Below, piece after piece: positions 1 through 12,959 of a DNA stretch of 64,000 bases. The notes below the pieces were generated by a model, which did no database searches, was not told the origin of the DNA, and saw nothing but the letters and a program-made list of their open reading frames with translations. The stretch's first letter is position 1. Each line of letters opens with the position of its first letter. The stretch comes from Fistularia commersonii (Eukaryota; Chordata; Actinopteri; Syngnathiformes; Fistulariidae), in assembly GCA_037954325.1 (NCBI GenBank), contig JBBMNZ010000030.1, positions 7,137,001-7,201,000 of the forward strand, read 5' to 3'. The position numbers and the translations under genes are program-made.

Positions 1-3000
1 CGACGTAGGAGGTGGTTATGAAATTCCAGTACAGCTATCACTGCAAACAGTGTCAAGAGTTAGGCGAACATTTCATGTCGCAGCTCACAAAATAGTCAGT
101 GAAAAGTTTACCTAACTAGTTTTGATTGATTGATTACAGGATACATACCAGTTCTGTAACTTGTGGAACATAAACTATCAAAAATCCAGTGTGGGACATC
201 CAGTATCTAAGAAAAGAAAAATCAAAAAACAAACCATGACCTCTGTCTCATCTCAAAATTAAAAAAGAGAATGTTACCAGTATAGGAATAAACAGTCACT
301 CAATCAGCATTTTACCTTCAGAAAAATCTTATTTTGTCCTCTCTTCTTTTCCTCTTCACTCATCACTGACCTCAGGTTATCAATGTCCAACTGGTCGTGC
401 CAGCCAAAAGGCAAAAGCCAGGGATTCCAGTATAGCTACAAATGAAGGGGAAAGCTGGTTGTTAAGTACTGAAACACCTTCATCAAAACCAATGAAAACT
501 AAGGTATTGAAATCAATACGTGGGGCACAGTGGCATGATTGATCTGCTCCGGGAACCACAGGTATTTAAAAGCAATGATGTCCTCATCATGGGACAATTA
601 CAAAAACAACTGCCAGTCACTAAATAAAAGTCATTAATTTTAGATATATACATAAAAGAGATTGTGCAAATAACAATTTAGTACCTCTGGATTATTCAGA
701 TTATTGAGCAAAAAAATGTAAGTAGTTTGTATTGATCCATTTCAGTCACATTACAAAATAAGGAAGCTCACCAATGCGTTTATGACATGTTTCAGGGATT
801 CCATGTGCATTCTGAGAAGTGGCTCAGGAAAAGCTTCCTGACACGCAAAACACAAACAGATAGGTCTACTCTGGGCGTGAGACGAGAGACAAACCACAAT
901 CATGGCTGTACCTTTAAAAAAAAAAAAAGACTATTTATTTGTCAAGTAACTTAATGTCAAGCAATGGCCACATCAATTAAAATTATGAAAGGCTATCAGC
1001 TCACCAGGAACTGGCGGTTTAGTCTTTAAAATCTCTTGCAGGCGTACAAAGTGTCCTAGATTTGATTGCAAGCACTGCACTAACAGGAAAGAATTTGAAA
1101 ATGAAAAGAAATTTGAACGTTTAAGCTTCTCATTTGACAAAAGAGAGATATAACTGTTAAACAGCGGGGCATCTTTTTAATAAGATAATTTAGGCTTAGT
1201 CCATGATAGACAGAAATATGCCATTAATTCATTGAAAAATGTTTGAGAAATTCTATGAACAGGGATTTTAAAATACATCCAAAAAAACAAAATGAACTAG
1301 GACCACCGTAAGTATCGCTGACCTCATGTGTGTCTGTTAAGGAGGCTGGGGGGAAAAAAAAAAATTGTGATGAACAGTCATGATTTGCAACACAAAAAAA
1401 GAATGGATATGAAAAAAAAAAAAATAGTACCAATGCCAAATGTTTTTTTCATCTCCTGTGAAGGAAAATAACATACAACACACATCAACATATAGTGTAA
1501 TGGAAAAATACAAATCCTGATTACTGTCTTCTGTTGCTGAAACATGAATACTTGAATTTACCAGTTGGTGGCTCTGCGATGACAAATGTCCCAGATAGTG
1601 AGACATAGCCTCAAATTTTTCTCTGCAATTCTGAAATGGCACCAGTCAGATCTGAGTTTAACTTCTGTACGAAGAGAAACACTCTAAGAGTTCTGAAAAA
1701 AAAAAAAAAGACTTTTTACCTGACAGCAAAGCGCGTAAAGTGGTTCTGATGATGGCAGACGGGCTGGGATGATACAAGATAAAAGTTATAAGATGATGAA
1801 ACACATTTTCTTCAGTAAATTAGAGATTAAAACTAACAGAAATGGGGGACACTGCTGTGGACACAGATTTGAGATCAACAGGATTCTGAGAACCCCATGA
1901 AGTGGTGTATTCACACCACATCACACGAGCTGTGATTTCAAATTGCTAAAATTGTTTTCTGTAAAATCTAAACAGAGAAACCTATTTTTCATTGCAGCAC
2001 AACTTTTAATCATATCAGTCACTGTAGTCAGATCTTTTTTAACCTCTAAAATGGGTACCAAACTGAAACTCCCTCTCAATCAGGTTTTCAGACATTAGCC
2101 GTTATATCAGTTATAACACAGGAAGCACCTGAGAGATTAAAACTGAGCATTTTGACATCACTTCAGATACATAGGCTTCTCTTCTGAAGAAGGGATTATT
2201 TTTATTAATACTCACTTATTAAAGTGATTATTAAGTGAGCACTCCAGTCAAAAAATACGTACACAGTTTCTTCCCTGGTATGACCTTTGGATGTAGCTCG
2301 ATCCCACTGATGATTTCCAATTTTTTCATAGCTTGAAAAAAAAAAAAAAAGTGGAATTAGAATGACTAGAAATCCAGATTTGATCCCAGGGAGAACCTGG
2401 TATATTCAAAGATGTACAAAAAAGGAATAAGTATATAAATATAAGAATATAAATACCAACCATCAGCAAAGGAAGATGTAGACACTACTTTGAATATATC
2501 ATGAGTCAAAGTCAGCTGCTAAAATAAAATGCCATGAAGTTTCAGATTAATACAAATAAAGGCATCAGTTTGTCAAAACTTAAAATGGTGACGTTATAAG
2601 TTTTGGATGTGCTGCATTACCTTTATTTCACTATGTGCAGAGCCATAGATCTGCGCAGTTTGTTCTGCTAAATTGCGCATCATCAACTCTAATGATCTGG
2701 TGTGGAGCCGGGGGCACCTCTCCTTTGTCTGCAGGGTACAGGGGTGCCATGCTTTCTGCAAAAGTTAGAATATAAGAAGAGCACAGATGCCATAAAGCAA
2801 ACAATATTTGAAGTTGTGGGTGGAAGATTACATTTTTAAAAAATTATGAACAAATTGCTCCTTTTAAACAACAGGGAACAGCATTTTAATAGTGACAAGT
2901 GATGTCAACTTTGGCATTCAGGCCAGTAGATATCAGTATTGAGGAGCTTTGTGACAAACAAGTGTCCAAATCCTGTAAACTACAGTTGGCTGACCATCTC

Positions 3001-6000
3001 ACAACCAACATGGGCCTAGATGTTTGCACACCATGGAAATAGCCATCGCTTTTTTTTTTTAATTTACAACAGTTGTCACTACCTTGTTATCTGCATGACT
3101 GCATACGTACCCTGTGACACTTCCTCTACAAATAAGAAAAATTAGGCTATCAGTGAAGCTAATGGGACCTAGTTCTTCCAGGATTCTGGACTGAGGTAGT
3201 CCAGTCCTGGCTATTTGGATGGAGTTCAGATTATTTGCAAGGCGTAACTGACACTGTTTTATTTGTGCAAATAGATTAAGTGGTAATCAATCAGCACCTC
3301 CTGTTGTATTGGTAGTTTATCACATATTAATGGCAAAGTTCAGTAACGGTTGTAACTTTACAATTTCACTTAGAGATGGCTATAGAATGGCAAATGCTAT
3401 CCATACAAAGGATTTTGTTCGATCAAATATATTCCACTGTGTATCATATATATGTAGATTTAAGTTGGCTTGTAAATATTCTTAATAATGATTTAGCTTC
3501 TTACAAAATAACAGTAGAGGTGTCCATAGCTCAGGACATGTTTGATGACGGCATGGGCTGTGATACATAGGTCGCAGAGCGTGCAGAGGTAGCATGTCCT
3601 GTTTGTCTTCACACTAATGCATTCAATAATATGGTGTAAACCTGCAAGATGATGGTCAGATATTTGGACAATGTTAGAAATTAAAAAAAAAAAAAAAAAA
3701 AAAGGAAAGACAACTATGCAGTAGATTTTCCATTATATTTGCATCTCTTTTGAAATGTGAATATCAAGTTTGATACAATTATGAGAATTTCATTGTTGCA
3801 AAAAGTATTGTATCAGCAATGTATTGCCCTAAAGAGGACTTAGGATTGACAAAGCATGTAAAGAGACGTTTACCAATTGTCATTCTTGAAGCCAGATCCA
3901 CTTCATGCAAGGACTTCTCACAAAGAACAAAGATTTCTTTCATATGGTATTTCTTTCATTTCATCTCTTTCTTTCATCGTATTTGAAAGGAAAGATTTCT
4001 CGGGAATAGTAAACACACTCACCAAGAAGTGGATGGATCCTTTTGCTATCTTTTTGATATGCTTGAATCATTGTTCTTTTTGGCATGAAGTCTGAAATGA
4101 AAAAAAAAAAAAAAAGCTTAAGGGGAGAAAAAAGAAGTCCAGAATATGTTGAGAGAATAGTTTAAATTTCAGATTTGAGTCAGCGGATCATCTTATATTT
4201 GTCACTGAATTATCAATGGCAGATTCCCACTGATGTAAGGAAACTCTTCACCAAGCACAACTTTTCATCCTCTGAGAAATACTGACATGCACATGAGATG
4301 AGAACAACTTTATTTATCCCAAAGGAAATTGTTGTGCCAGAGTTTCAAGTAAAAAAACATAACAATAAGAGATAATAGTAGAGAGGAAGAATAAGAAATA
4401 AATGTACCTTCAAACAATCTGAGAAGTTTCTCATTTTCATAAAGGGAGGACACCACTGTGGAGAGGCAATAACCAATGATGTATATCATATTTAGTGATG
4501 TACAGTAAAATCTGAGTTGCTCGATTTAATAGTTCATCAAGATACCTTGAATGTATGGCATTTTTTCATACTGTCGCAACAGATTTGTGGGCAATTCCAA
4601 CATCTGAACAGAAAAAAAAGTGTGTTCAGCGTATCAGTGTTACTTATTTTTATAGTATTATCACTGCAATTACCTATTATCATTGAAAAGTAGCCGTCTT
4701 TTACTGAAGTTTTATTTCATGCATTTTAGAGATCATTAGCATTTGGTGCAAATTCAACTTTCAAGGTAAATATTTGCTAGTAACCTTTTAATTACAACAT
4801 CTAACATTGTACATTCATTCTCCAAAGACCTTGATTTACATTTGTGTATCCAAACCTGTAGGTGTTGATCCTGTTGATTTAGTTCTTCTGATATCTCATG
4901 TGTTAGGATGCCTATCGCATATTTGCAGGGTATCCAAGCGAAATTCAGCTTATTTGGGTCTGTGTAACTCTGAAACATAATGTACAATAAACTTTTGCAA
5001 GTCCATTCTAACCATAGGTTAATAGTGAAGATGTTGGGCTCTTACAAAATAGTTGCTTTTGTGAGACGTAGAGCTGAGGTGGCTTAATATCTTGTTTGAT
5101 GCCAAACTTTGCTCACAGATATGGCACAGGTAGAAAATGTTTGATACAGACCGACTGAAACAAGCAGTAAGCAGAGACAGGCCTAGGAAGAAGTAAATTT
5201 AAGATTGAAAAAATACTTTCCAAATACTATTTGTGATTCTTTCCAAGTTGTTTTATTGTGTATATATATAACGATATTTAGAATGCAAACATATCAGGAC
5301 TACAACAAAGCAAAATCAATATGTTTTAATGCCTCCATGATATTGAGGCTCTGTGCTATTCGGCATTGTTTGCAAGTCAATCTGAACAGTAAACCCAAGG
5401 ACAGTTGACAAACCTAAGATGGGTTCTTTCAAGTCTGGTCTACTTTGCCAGCACAGAACAACAACAGATGGGACATGTACTGCAGAGAAAACATCAGAGT
5501 AAGGGAAATCAGAGTAAGGGAAATCAGCACATAGTTTCATTTATTAATTGTGGCAGACCTATACATAATATAATATGAGCACTATAGTACTATGAATCAC
5601 CAGTGAGCCTCAAGGACATACATAAGCCTTCTACAGCTAATTACAGTGAATACAAAAACAGAAACTTAAAGAATAAAAGAAATAAAGTAGCTGAGGCAGA
5701 CTTACCATGATCATTGAATTTACCTGGGGATCAAAATAATTGACACAAGTTTGTCCATCTTACTTTAAGAGGAAAACATAAGACACTGAATGTATGCTGC
5801 AGAACAGGGCATAAATATGTTTTACCTTCCGGAAAGACATCGGACATTTTCTGTTAAAAAATGAAAGACATAGAGATTAACTCATGTTAATGTTATCGCA
5901 ACAACAGAATGCCACAATCCTTTTAAGCAAGAATACACCAAAAGAGGCCATTACATGCAGAGAGCAGCACACCGTTTTTGTCAAAGGCCACAGCTTACTT

Positions 6001-9000
6001 TTGTAAATCGAGGGCTAAGATCTGGCAGTTAATTCATAGGATTTAAACTTCAAAGCTAGGTATCTTATTCATATTTTTAATGTTAATTTGATGGTTTAGA
6101 TTTTTGAACTTGGAAACTTTGAAATTTGGATACTTCAGTTTGCCTTGTTATGACAGGGCTTTTGGGGAAGGTTCCAGGTGTAAGGATCATCTTAGCCAAG
6201 ATTCTTACAAAGCTGAAATAATATTGAAATGTGACATAGGAGCATGAGCATGATGATTTAATGCAGCTGTAACTATGTTGCTTTGTAGTAATATTAAGTA
6301 GCCCAATATTAATATTACAACTCCTTGTGAAGATACTGCTTATGTGTGCTGACCCTTCTACAAAGGCTAATCTAGGAAACATTAAAAAGACATAACCTGA
6401 TTCAATGAAGCCTGCTTCAGAATTTCATCATTATGTGGTAGCCCAAATCCTACTGTATATTGTGGAGGACATAATGTCATTTTGATAAGGCAAAATACAA
6501 CAGAAAAGCAAGAACAGATACTTGCTGGCCAGACAGTGATAACAAATAGTGAAGCAGCCTACAAGTCATAGCAAAAACAAAAGAACATGTTTACAGCAGA
6601 TGGTGGTTAACTCATGTAGTGGGGTTACTGACATGAGGAGACCATCAGAAATGGACAAATAACCCCACATAAGGTAAAGGACAAAGAAGGGAACAATCAG
6701 GAGGTGGTAGCAAGGAGGAAGTCCAGAAAGGATACGTGGAGTCAGAAGGAGTTGAGGAACTGTCCCGGAGCTTTTCAACTGCTAACAGCTAAGCTTTACG
6801 CACTAACACACACACACACGCATGCATGCATGCATGAACACACGTGTGTTTGTGTGTGTGAGTGTGTGTGATGCTTGGCAAGAAATATATTAGAAAGTCT
6901 AACTGCTATTATCATCTCCACTCATTCCTCATAAAAGAATGCTACAGAATCCAACAATATGAAACAGCAATTCTTAAAAAAAAAAAAAAAGTATTCATTT
7001 GTAGGGTAAAAATTCATTTTATCTGCAATTTGTAATTAATAGGACTTGTCTCATCCTCAGCAGTCCAGTATTTGAGAGACCTCCATTCATTTTAAGGACA
7101 GTGTTATCATTGATGCTGACCACATATAATCAGCCTGTAGGTGGCTTTTTATCACCAGATCGCAACCCAATCGCAGATGGATTTCACTTGCTTAATGTTG
7201 AAAGCCTATAATCTGCTTTTGTTATCTGTATATGAATATAAGCCTGTCTGTACAAAGACAGTTATACTTCCTTTCCGAAATCGAAAAACTCAGAGTGAAA
7301 CTAGGTTATTTCCTGTTTTATAAGATTGTGCAAAATATTCCAGACAACTAATGTCGCATATAATCAAGAAACACCAAAAGGAAAATAAAAAGAGAGGGTC
7401 CAGCGAGTCATAGCAGAGTATAACAGATTGTTTCTGAGCATAACATCATTTGCTCTCCTCGCGAGCAAGAAACCTGTTCTGTCTCCATTTCTCCTTTCTT
7501 GAGAACTGTCGGGCGATTAGACCTGACACGTAAGACGAAACTTAAGGCAGCTTAAGGCAAACTTAAGACCCACAAACAAGCAACATCTGAAGACAGCTGC
7601 AGAAAAGGCCATGCAAAGCATCACAAAGGAGGAAACTCGGCATTTGGTGATGCCCTTGGGTTCCAGACTTCAGGCAGTCATTGCCCGCAAAGGATTTTCA
7701 AAAAAATATTGAAAAGTAACATTTTACTTAGGCTTATGTTTATTTGTCGCATTACTTTTGAGCCTCTGAAATTAGGAGCGTTTGTATAAAAAGCTAGAAT
7801 TCCTACATGTTAAATCATATATTTTTGTTCAACCCCTTGAATTAAACCTTGGAGATCGCAATTCAATTCTGTTGTAGTTGTTTCATTTCAAATCCAATGT
7901 GTTGGCATGCAAAGCTCGAATCATGAAGATTGTGTCACTGTCCAAATATTTCTGGGCCTAACTGCACGCACACGCACACACACCTCTATGATGATTATTT
8001 CAGGGGTATACTACACCTGTGAAAGGGACAAAGGTGTTGTAACAAATAACAGTCGATACCTACCTCTCCATGAGCCTTTGAGTTCACATGGACCTTGAAG
8101 TGAAAAAAGTTCTCACATTTTTTGAGGCAGACCTGTAAGAAGAATAAAGATAGTATAAATCAAGCGCATACAATTGTAGAAATGCCGATGCTAAAAGGTC
8201 TTATTTCACATTACAAACTGCCACATAGAATCAAAAGATAATCTGAATCATCAAGTCATCATTAAAATCAAGTATAACTGTCTTTGTACTTCACAATTGT
8301 AGGGCACTTTGTGTTGGTCTTTTACATAAATTTATGATAAGATATTTATGTTTGTGGTCATAGTGTGACAAAATGCGGAAACGTTTACATAGGATGAGTA
8401 CTTTTGCAAGTCACTGTATATAATCAAAACTGGCTTAGAAGTTCCTAGGACCCAAAGAAAAACTAAAATATTTTGTTAATTGACTATCCTAATCTCTTAG
8501 AAATATCTTCTTCTTGAGATCTCCTCAAGAAAAATAAAATAAAACCAAGATTTGTAAATGAAATGGAGCAGCCTTGGGATTATGGGACTGACAACAAATG
8601 AAACGCATGTGATGTGCAGTCATAAGAGTAGATTGATGGGAAGGACTGAGAACGTCACAGGTGAGCTGACAGCTTATTCCATCATACATCTAGAATCGTG
8701 TGGCAAAGTGTTGAAAATGGAACACGTGATGAGAAACATAACACGAGCTGTTTACTTCAGAGCTGAAGGTTTGAATCACTGCCAGTTCAAGTCTTTTCTG
8801 GAGAATTTAAGATCAGGATATGGAAACTTGCCCCACACACAAGGCTGTGATGACCTCTGAAGGGAAAAGCCCAAAAACTGAAAGAAGAATCATCTTGATT
8901 CTACATGCGGAAGTGTTCTCGGTCAAGACGCTAAGCCCCGGGTTGACCCCACTGGTCTAAGACAACCTCTCATGGTGTGAAAGTGTGTGAATGCGTGTGA

Positions 9001-10422
9001 GTGTGTGAATGGGTCAATGTAATCCAGTGTAAAGAGTCCCCAGGGATGTCAGGGCTAGTTATGCACGGGTTGTGAACAGTTCACTCAAAACTCCTCTCAT
9101 TTTACTGACTCATGATTCCTCATCTCATTCACTCACTAGTCCCTGGTAACCTTGGAGCTAACTGACATCGAAGAGACCTACTGATCATAAAAGGATAAAA
9201 GCAGCTGCATGACAAGGAATAAAAAAGTAGAAGGTTCGGTCGAAGAAAAGATGAGACAGTGATTGGAGGAGAGAAAGCAGAACAAGGGAAAGACCAATCA
9301 AAGCTCTCCAAAGAGATCGTACTTAAAATGAAGATGCAAACAGTGCTCTTCTGTGGGTGGATTTGGTTTTGCGCTGGTTTGTGGCATCCACTCATTAACA
9401 ACCCCTGCACGATCAATTGTAGTGCCCGCAATTTTACTAGTGAGTTAAATTAGTGAGTTCTATATCCAATTCAATGGACAAGTGTCTTTGTCTGAGATTT
9501 CAACATAACAATTGCAACCAGCAAATAAGAGTCTAAACAGCATATCATGGCTATTCTGACTGCTATTCTAACTACCGGTACATTTGCATAAAACACATCT
9601 ATCTGCATCCTCCAAACCACCCTGGAGGATCCACTCCGTAAGGAGGCCCCAGTGTGGCCCACCTGAGCCTCAGTCCGAATGGGTTTCTGTCCGTTTTTGT
9701 GGCCTCCGCCACGGGACCACACGTTGTCCCGGTGTGTTCAGATTTCATTTAGGGAAAATGTCACAATGGACAGGAACTGGCCAAGCAAAGAATGGTTTAT
9801 TAAAAGTAAAAAATACATTTACGAGATATCCCGGGTCAGAATGAATGTCACCCTGAGGGGATCGTTCACCCTCTCTGGACATGCGCTGAGGCGCGTCCAG
9901 CCTAATGTACAGATGAAGAAGTTCTGGCCCTGCTCTGAGGGGGAGCGGGTGATTTATAACGCCGCCTCAACGGTCAAGTTACTTCCTGATAAGGAGTTGT
10001 TTTTTTTACACTTTTTGGAAGTGGGATGCTAGGTGTGCCAGGCTGTGCCTTGGACTGGGTCTCAGGGTACTGTCAGTGGGAAAATACAGAGTTGGGTGTA
10101 CCTTTGTCATCACGTGCTGTGTTCCTGTGAACGAATTTTGATATGTCTTTGTTTGAGATCACAACACTAGCAACCTGCAAATAAGAGTCTAGACAACATG
10201 TCATGACCACTCTGACAGCTATTCTAACAACATTTGCATAAAACATGTCAATCTGCATCCTCCAAACCACCCTGGAGGATCCAACGGGCTCAGGCAGGCC
10301 ACACTGAGCCTCAGTCTGAGTGGGTTTCTGCTGTTTTCTTTCACACAACCCAAACTTTAACAAGTACCTATTGAAACTCCAAACTTTGATTACCCCCCCT
10401 CGAAAAAAAATAAAAATAAATA

Positions 10423-10468
<46 letters not shown>

Positions 10469-10838
10469 ACTCCTCAGGGTCAAGAACTAATTCATGTACA
10501 GCAGCTACAGCAGCTATATTTAACAAAAATTTGCCACAACCGGGATAACAGACAACCTCCGTTGACAAACGCTAGCTGTCTTCTCTTCCATCCTCATCTT
10601 GAAATGAGGACCGAGAACAAGTGTCGAGAAGCCCCGGACAACTTCACAACGACGCCAGTTAACGTGCTGGTAGAATTAAAAACATTTTAATAACACTCAC
10701 AGATTTCAGTCAAGTTAAAAAACACTCAACGTGTACGGCGGTATTGTACTAGAAAGTGAAGGGTACCCAGGTGAAAGTGAGGAGTCAATCAGTCGACGGG
10801 TGACTCACCTGACAATCCAAGCCTCCGCTCCTTGCCAT
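1..10838 (-). CDS. Unrecognised multi-zinc-finger protein (U1/JAZ-like C2H2 fingers), many small exons, 3' end outside the window
   Basis: I do not recognise this gene by name. Splice-consistent coding exons on the minus strand, 5' to 3': 10838-10809 (start ATG in a GCCATGG context, donor GTGAGT), 8132-8094 (weak donor), 5850-5826, 5758-5724 (or to 5706), 5479-5395, 5154-5046, 4969-4856, 4603-4546, 4455-4408, 4091-4023, 3641-3505, 2755-2621, 2518-2461, 2331-2263, 1763-1720, 1630-1562, 1074-1005, 911-772, 582-520, 435-316. From 5479 down to 316 every join keeps frame. The joins between 5758 and 5479 do not phase, so a small exon is probably missed there. Fingers of the form C-x2-C-x11/12-H-x5-H appear at about 5135-5060, 3595-3515, 1730-1570 and 850-780. 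The H-x5-H spacing is that of U1/matrin/JAZ fingers, which bind RNA or nucleic acid in known families; function here is inference. Several acceptors have long A-tracts on the plus strand, i.e. T-rich tracts on this strand. The gene lies co-oriented downstream of fkbp9. Confidence 0.6.
6808..6872. repeat. Compound CA / GCAT / TG microsatellite
   Basis: A run of CA repeats, then GCAT repeats, then TG repeats, in an intron of the zinc-finger gene. Confidence 0.8.
8840..8895 (+). repeat. Possible RTE-type LINE/SINE 3' end fragment
   Basis: The stretch CTGTGATGACCTCTGAAGGG followed by AAAAGCC and an A/G-rich GAAAGAAGAA tail resembles the 3' terminus shared by RTE-type elements at 20.4 kb and 26.5 kb in this window. 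The body upstream (8558-8840) is unassigned. Confidence 0.35.
9477..10345. repeat. Two direct copies of an unclassified ~220-bp repeat
   Basis: Positions 9477-9700 and 10137-10345 are clearly homologous in the same orientation. They share the blocks AATAAGAGTCTA, CATTTGCATAAAACA and CTGCATCCTCCAAACCACCC, and the segment around GAGCCTCAGTC. The DNA between them (9710-10130) is not homologous to either copy. This could be the ends of one larger element or two insertions. The open frames that cross this area are not convincing coding sequence. Confidence 0.6.
10423..10464. repeat. TA dinucleotide microsatellite
   Basis: Almost pure TA repeat, one interruption, in intron 1 of the zinc-finger gene. 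Confidence 0.85.
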
Positions 10839-11060
10839 GGCCCGCTGGTCACCTTCGCGGAAAACCGCGCTGTCTCAACTGATGGTCAGGAAAGAAAAAA
10901 AAGGTCGTTCACCTCGTCACCCTCTTACTGTTCGTCTCCGGAAGAAGTTTGCAGGTGCTTTAGGGTTCAGTCTTTCTACTCTCAGCTGAACTCCCCCGAG
11001 TACGATCGTAGGGAATTCCGACTCCTCCCACTGATAACAAAAACAACTTCCTGTTTGAGT
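10809..11060 (-). promoter_or_regulatory. Probable first exon and promoter region of the zinc-finger gene
   Basis: A GC-richer block than its surroundings. On the minus strand an ATG in near-ideal context (GCCATGG) at 10838-10836 opens ten codons ending exactly at a GTGAGT donor. No TATA box is evident. Assignment as the promoter rests on this start and on the downstream exons; the transcription start is not visible. Confidence 0.45.
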
Positions 11061-11108
11061 CGCGAGCTCAAGTAATGATGACCGGCCACTAAGACGAGGA
11101 TCCCAAAG

Positions 11109-11312
11109 AATTCATTCATTCATTCATTCATTCCAGTCAAAATAAACCCAGTTATCATCATTATACTATGTGATCATGGCTTGGTTTGATTACATAAGAT
11201 GATATTTTCATTGTGATAAGTTAACATGGTATTATCTTATGAACCCAGTCAGAATCAACCCAGTTACCATCATCATCATTAAACTATGTGATCATGGCTT
11301 GGTTTGATATGG
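11109..11312. repeat. ATTC microsatellite and a local direct duplication
   Basis: An ATTC tetranucleotide run at 11109-11133 is followed by a ~60-bp unit at 11132-11192. The unit is repeated, slightly diverged, at 11247-11312; both contain CTATGTGATCATGGCTTGG. The spacer is about 55 bp. It lies between the zinc-finger gene and the fkbp9 3' end. Confidence 0.7.
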
Positions 11313-11886
11313 TGTGTCAAGGGGTGGATAACAGTCTGGGTCTGAAGAGCCACAGATATTCATTATATCATCTCGCTGCCATGGGAAACAGCATTTTGCA
11401 GTTGTTGATGCGGAAGTCACCATGATTTATAAGATATGTGTTGGCAAATATTATGATCGGGTAATTTTATGGTGTGGATGTGGCCTGACGGTGATTTCGA
11501 AAGCAGCATCTGATCGCTTTCATGCTTCATATATGAGAAGAGGGTTAGGGTCCCAGATTTCAGTCTTCACAGACTTCTAGCACCAGTTTAGGGTCCGAGA
11601 GACATTTTCACCTACAAAGGCTGGTTCAATCCCTCTTCTATGGTTAGTTGATGAAGCAGCTGCATGTGGTTGTTGTATGTTAAAAAACAATGTAATCTAA
11701 AGACAAACATGTTTCGTTGCTCGCATAGGTCATTGAAATAAACCCAGGTAATACCTCTCCTCTTTCCACCTGGAATGGACTCTGTCTCTGGAGATGTGAT
11801 AAAAATTAGCATCAACCTTCAGAAACAGTACAGTTAATAAAGGCTAAGCAGTGATGACAATGGACAGACACACTCTTTTAAGTCGG

Positions 11887-11892
11887 TTTATT
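11887..11892 (-). terminator. fkbp9: Polyadenylation signal of fkbp9
   Basis: AATAAA on the minus strand (TTTATT on plus), about 745 bases downstream of the fkbp9 stop codon. It would give a 3' UTR running from 12635 to roughly 11870. No other coding signal lies in between. Confidence 0.55.
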
Positions 11893-12635
11893 TCATCAAT
11901 AACATTTTTGCTCTGACATTTTCATAGTTAAGCCTCTGTATTCTCCTGACTGAAAAAAGGGAAAACAAACCCAACATTCAAACACACAGTTCCATTGCCA
12001 TTCACGCACATAAACGCACTTGCACACAATGTAAAAATTGAATCCAGGTTAAAGACAAGGAACAACACAGTTCACAGAAAAAAGGAAAGCTGAAGAATAC
12101 AACCGTATTTTGGGATTTTGTCTGTGGTCTCATGTTTCATGAGGATTAACAGCAGAATACACAGAAGGCACATTGACATTTAACAGATACAGTGGAAGGC
12201 CTGAGTTGTGAACTAAATGAACAAGGGAAAAGTCTTAGTGTAGTGATTGTGGGCTGAGGCTTCGGTGTGTTCTCTCACACAGGAGTGCTTTTGTACCCTT
12301 CAAAATAAAAACAGACATGAAACAAAAAAGGGTAAAAAAAAAAAGGGTCATTCAAATTACGAGTTTTCTTTACGATATTAAGTCGTCACATTAATCTCAA
12401 TCTGTCTTTCCTCTCAGACTCATTTGGCATTTCAACCATCATCTCAGTCTTCAAAGTAAAAAATATCAAAATCTCTGCTGGTGCATTTCATGTTCCACTT
12501 ATTTTACAAACACGCACTTCTTTTTCTGCTACAATACCACACACATATGTAGCCCTGTAAATTCCCGATCTATCCCTGTGTCTGTTTTTTCGAACCCCCA
12601 ACCCCTACCCTTTAGTGTGGTCACACTCTGTCCCG

Positions 12636-12904
12636 TCATAGCTCGTCGTGGGCGGCAGCTTCATCTGCTCGCAGTTTGAACTCTGCCACGGTAATCTTTC
12701 CATCCCCATTCCGGTCCTGGTTGGTAAAGATGTTGTCGATAATGCGGATGGGATCGAAGCCAGGAGCCAAGCGGCCCTTGCCCTCCTGCACCTGCTTCAT
12801 GATGTAGTCTGTGAACTGCAGAGGCAAAGGAGGCAGGAGGAAATTACAGACAATAGTGCATAAAATTATAAGTTCAGAGGGAGTGTGATATCTTTTCATC
12901 TTGG

Positions 12905-12959
<55 letters not shown>

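Noticed and set aside
1..100. Possible further exon of the zinc-finger gene at the left edge
   Set aside because: An acceptor-like TTTGCAG is present at about 44-50 on the minus strand, but the reading phase does not fit the preceding exon and the exon is cut by the window edge.
1224..1642. Phe-rich minus-strand frames at 1.2-1.6 kb as stand-alone small genes
   Set aside because: The Phe runs are translated polypyrimidine tracts before splice acceptors. Only the segment 1562-1630 is coding, as an exon of the zinc-finger gene.
8558..8860. 100-residue plus-strand frame
   Set aside because: No recognisable domain; it ends at an RTE-like 3' tail, so a repeat origin is more likely.
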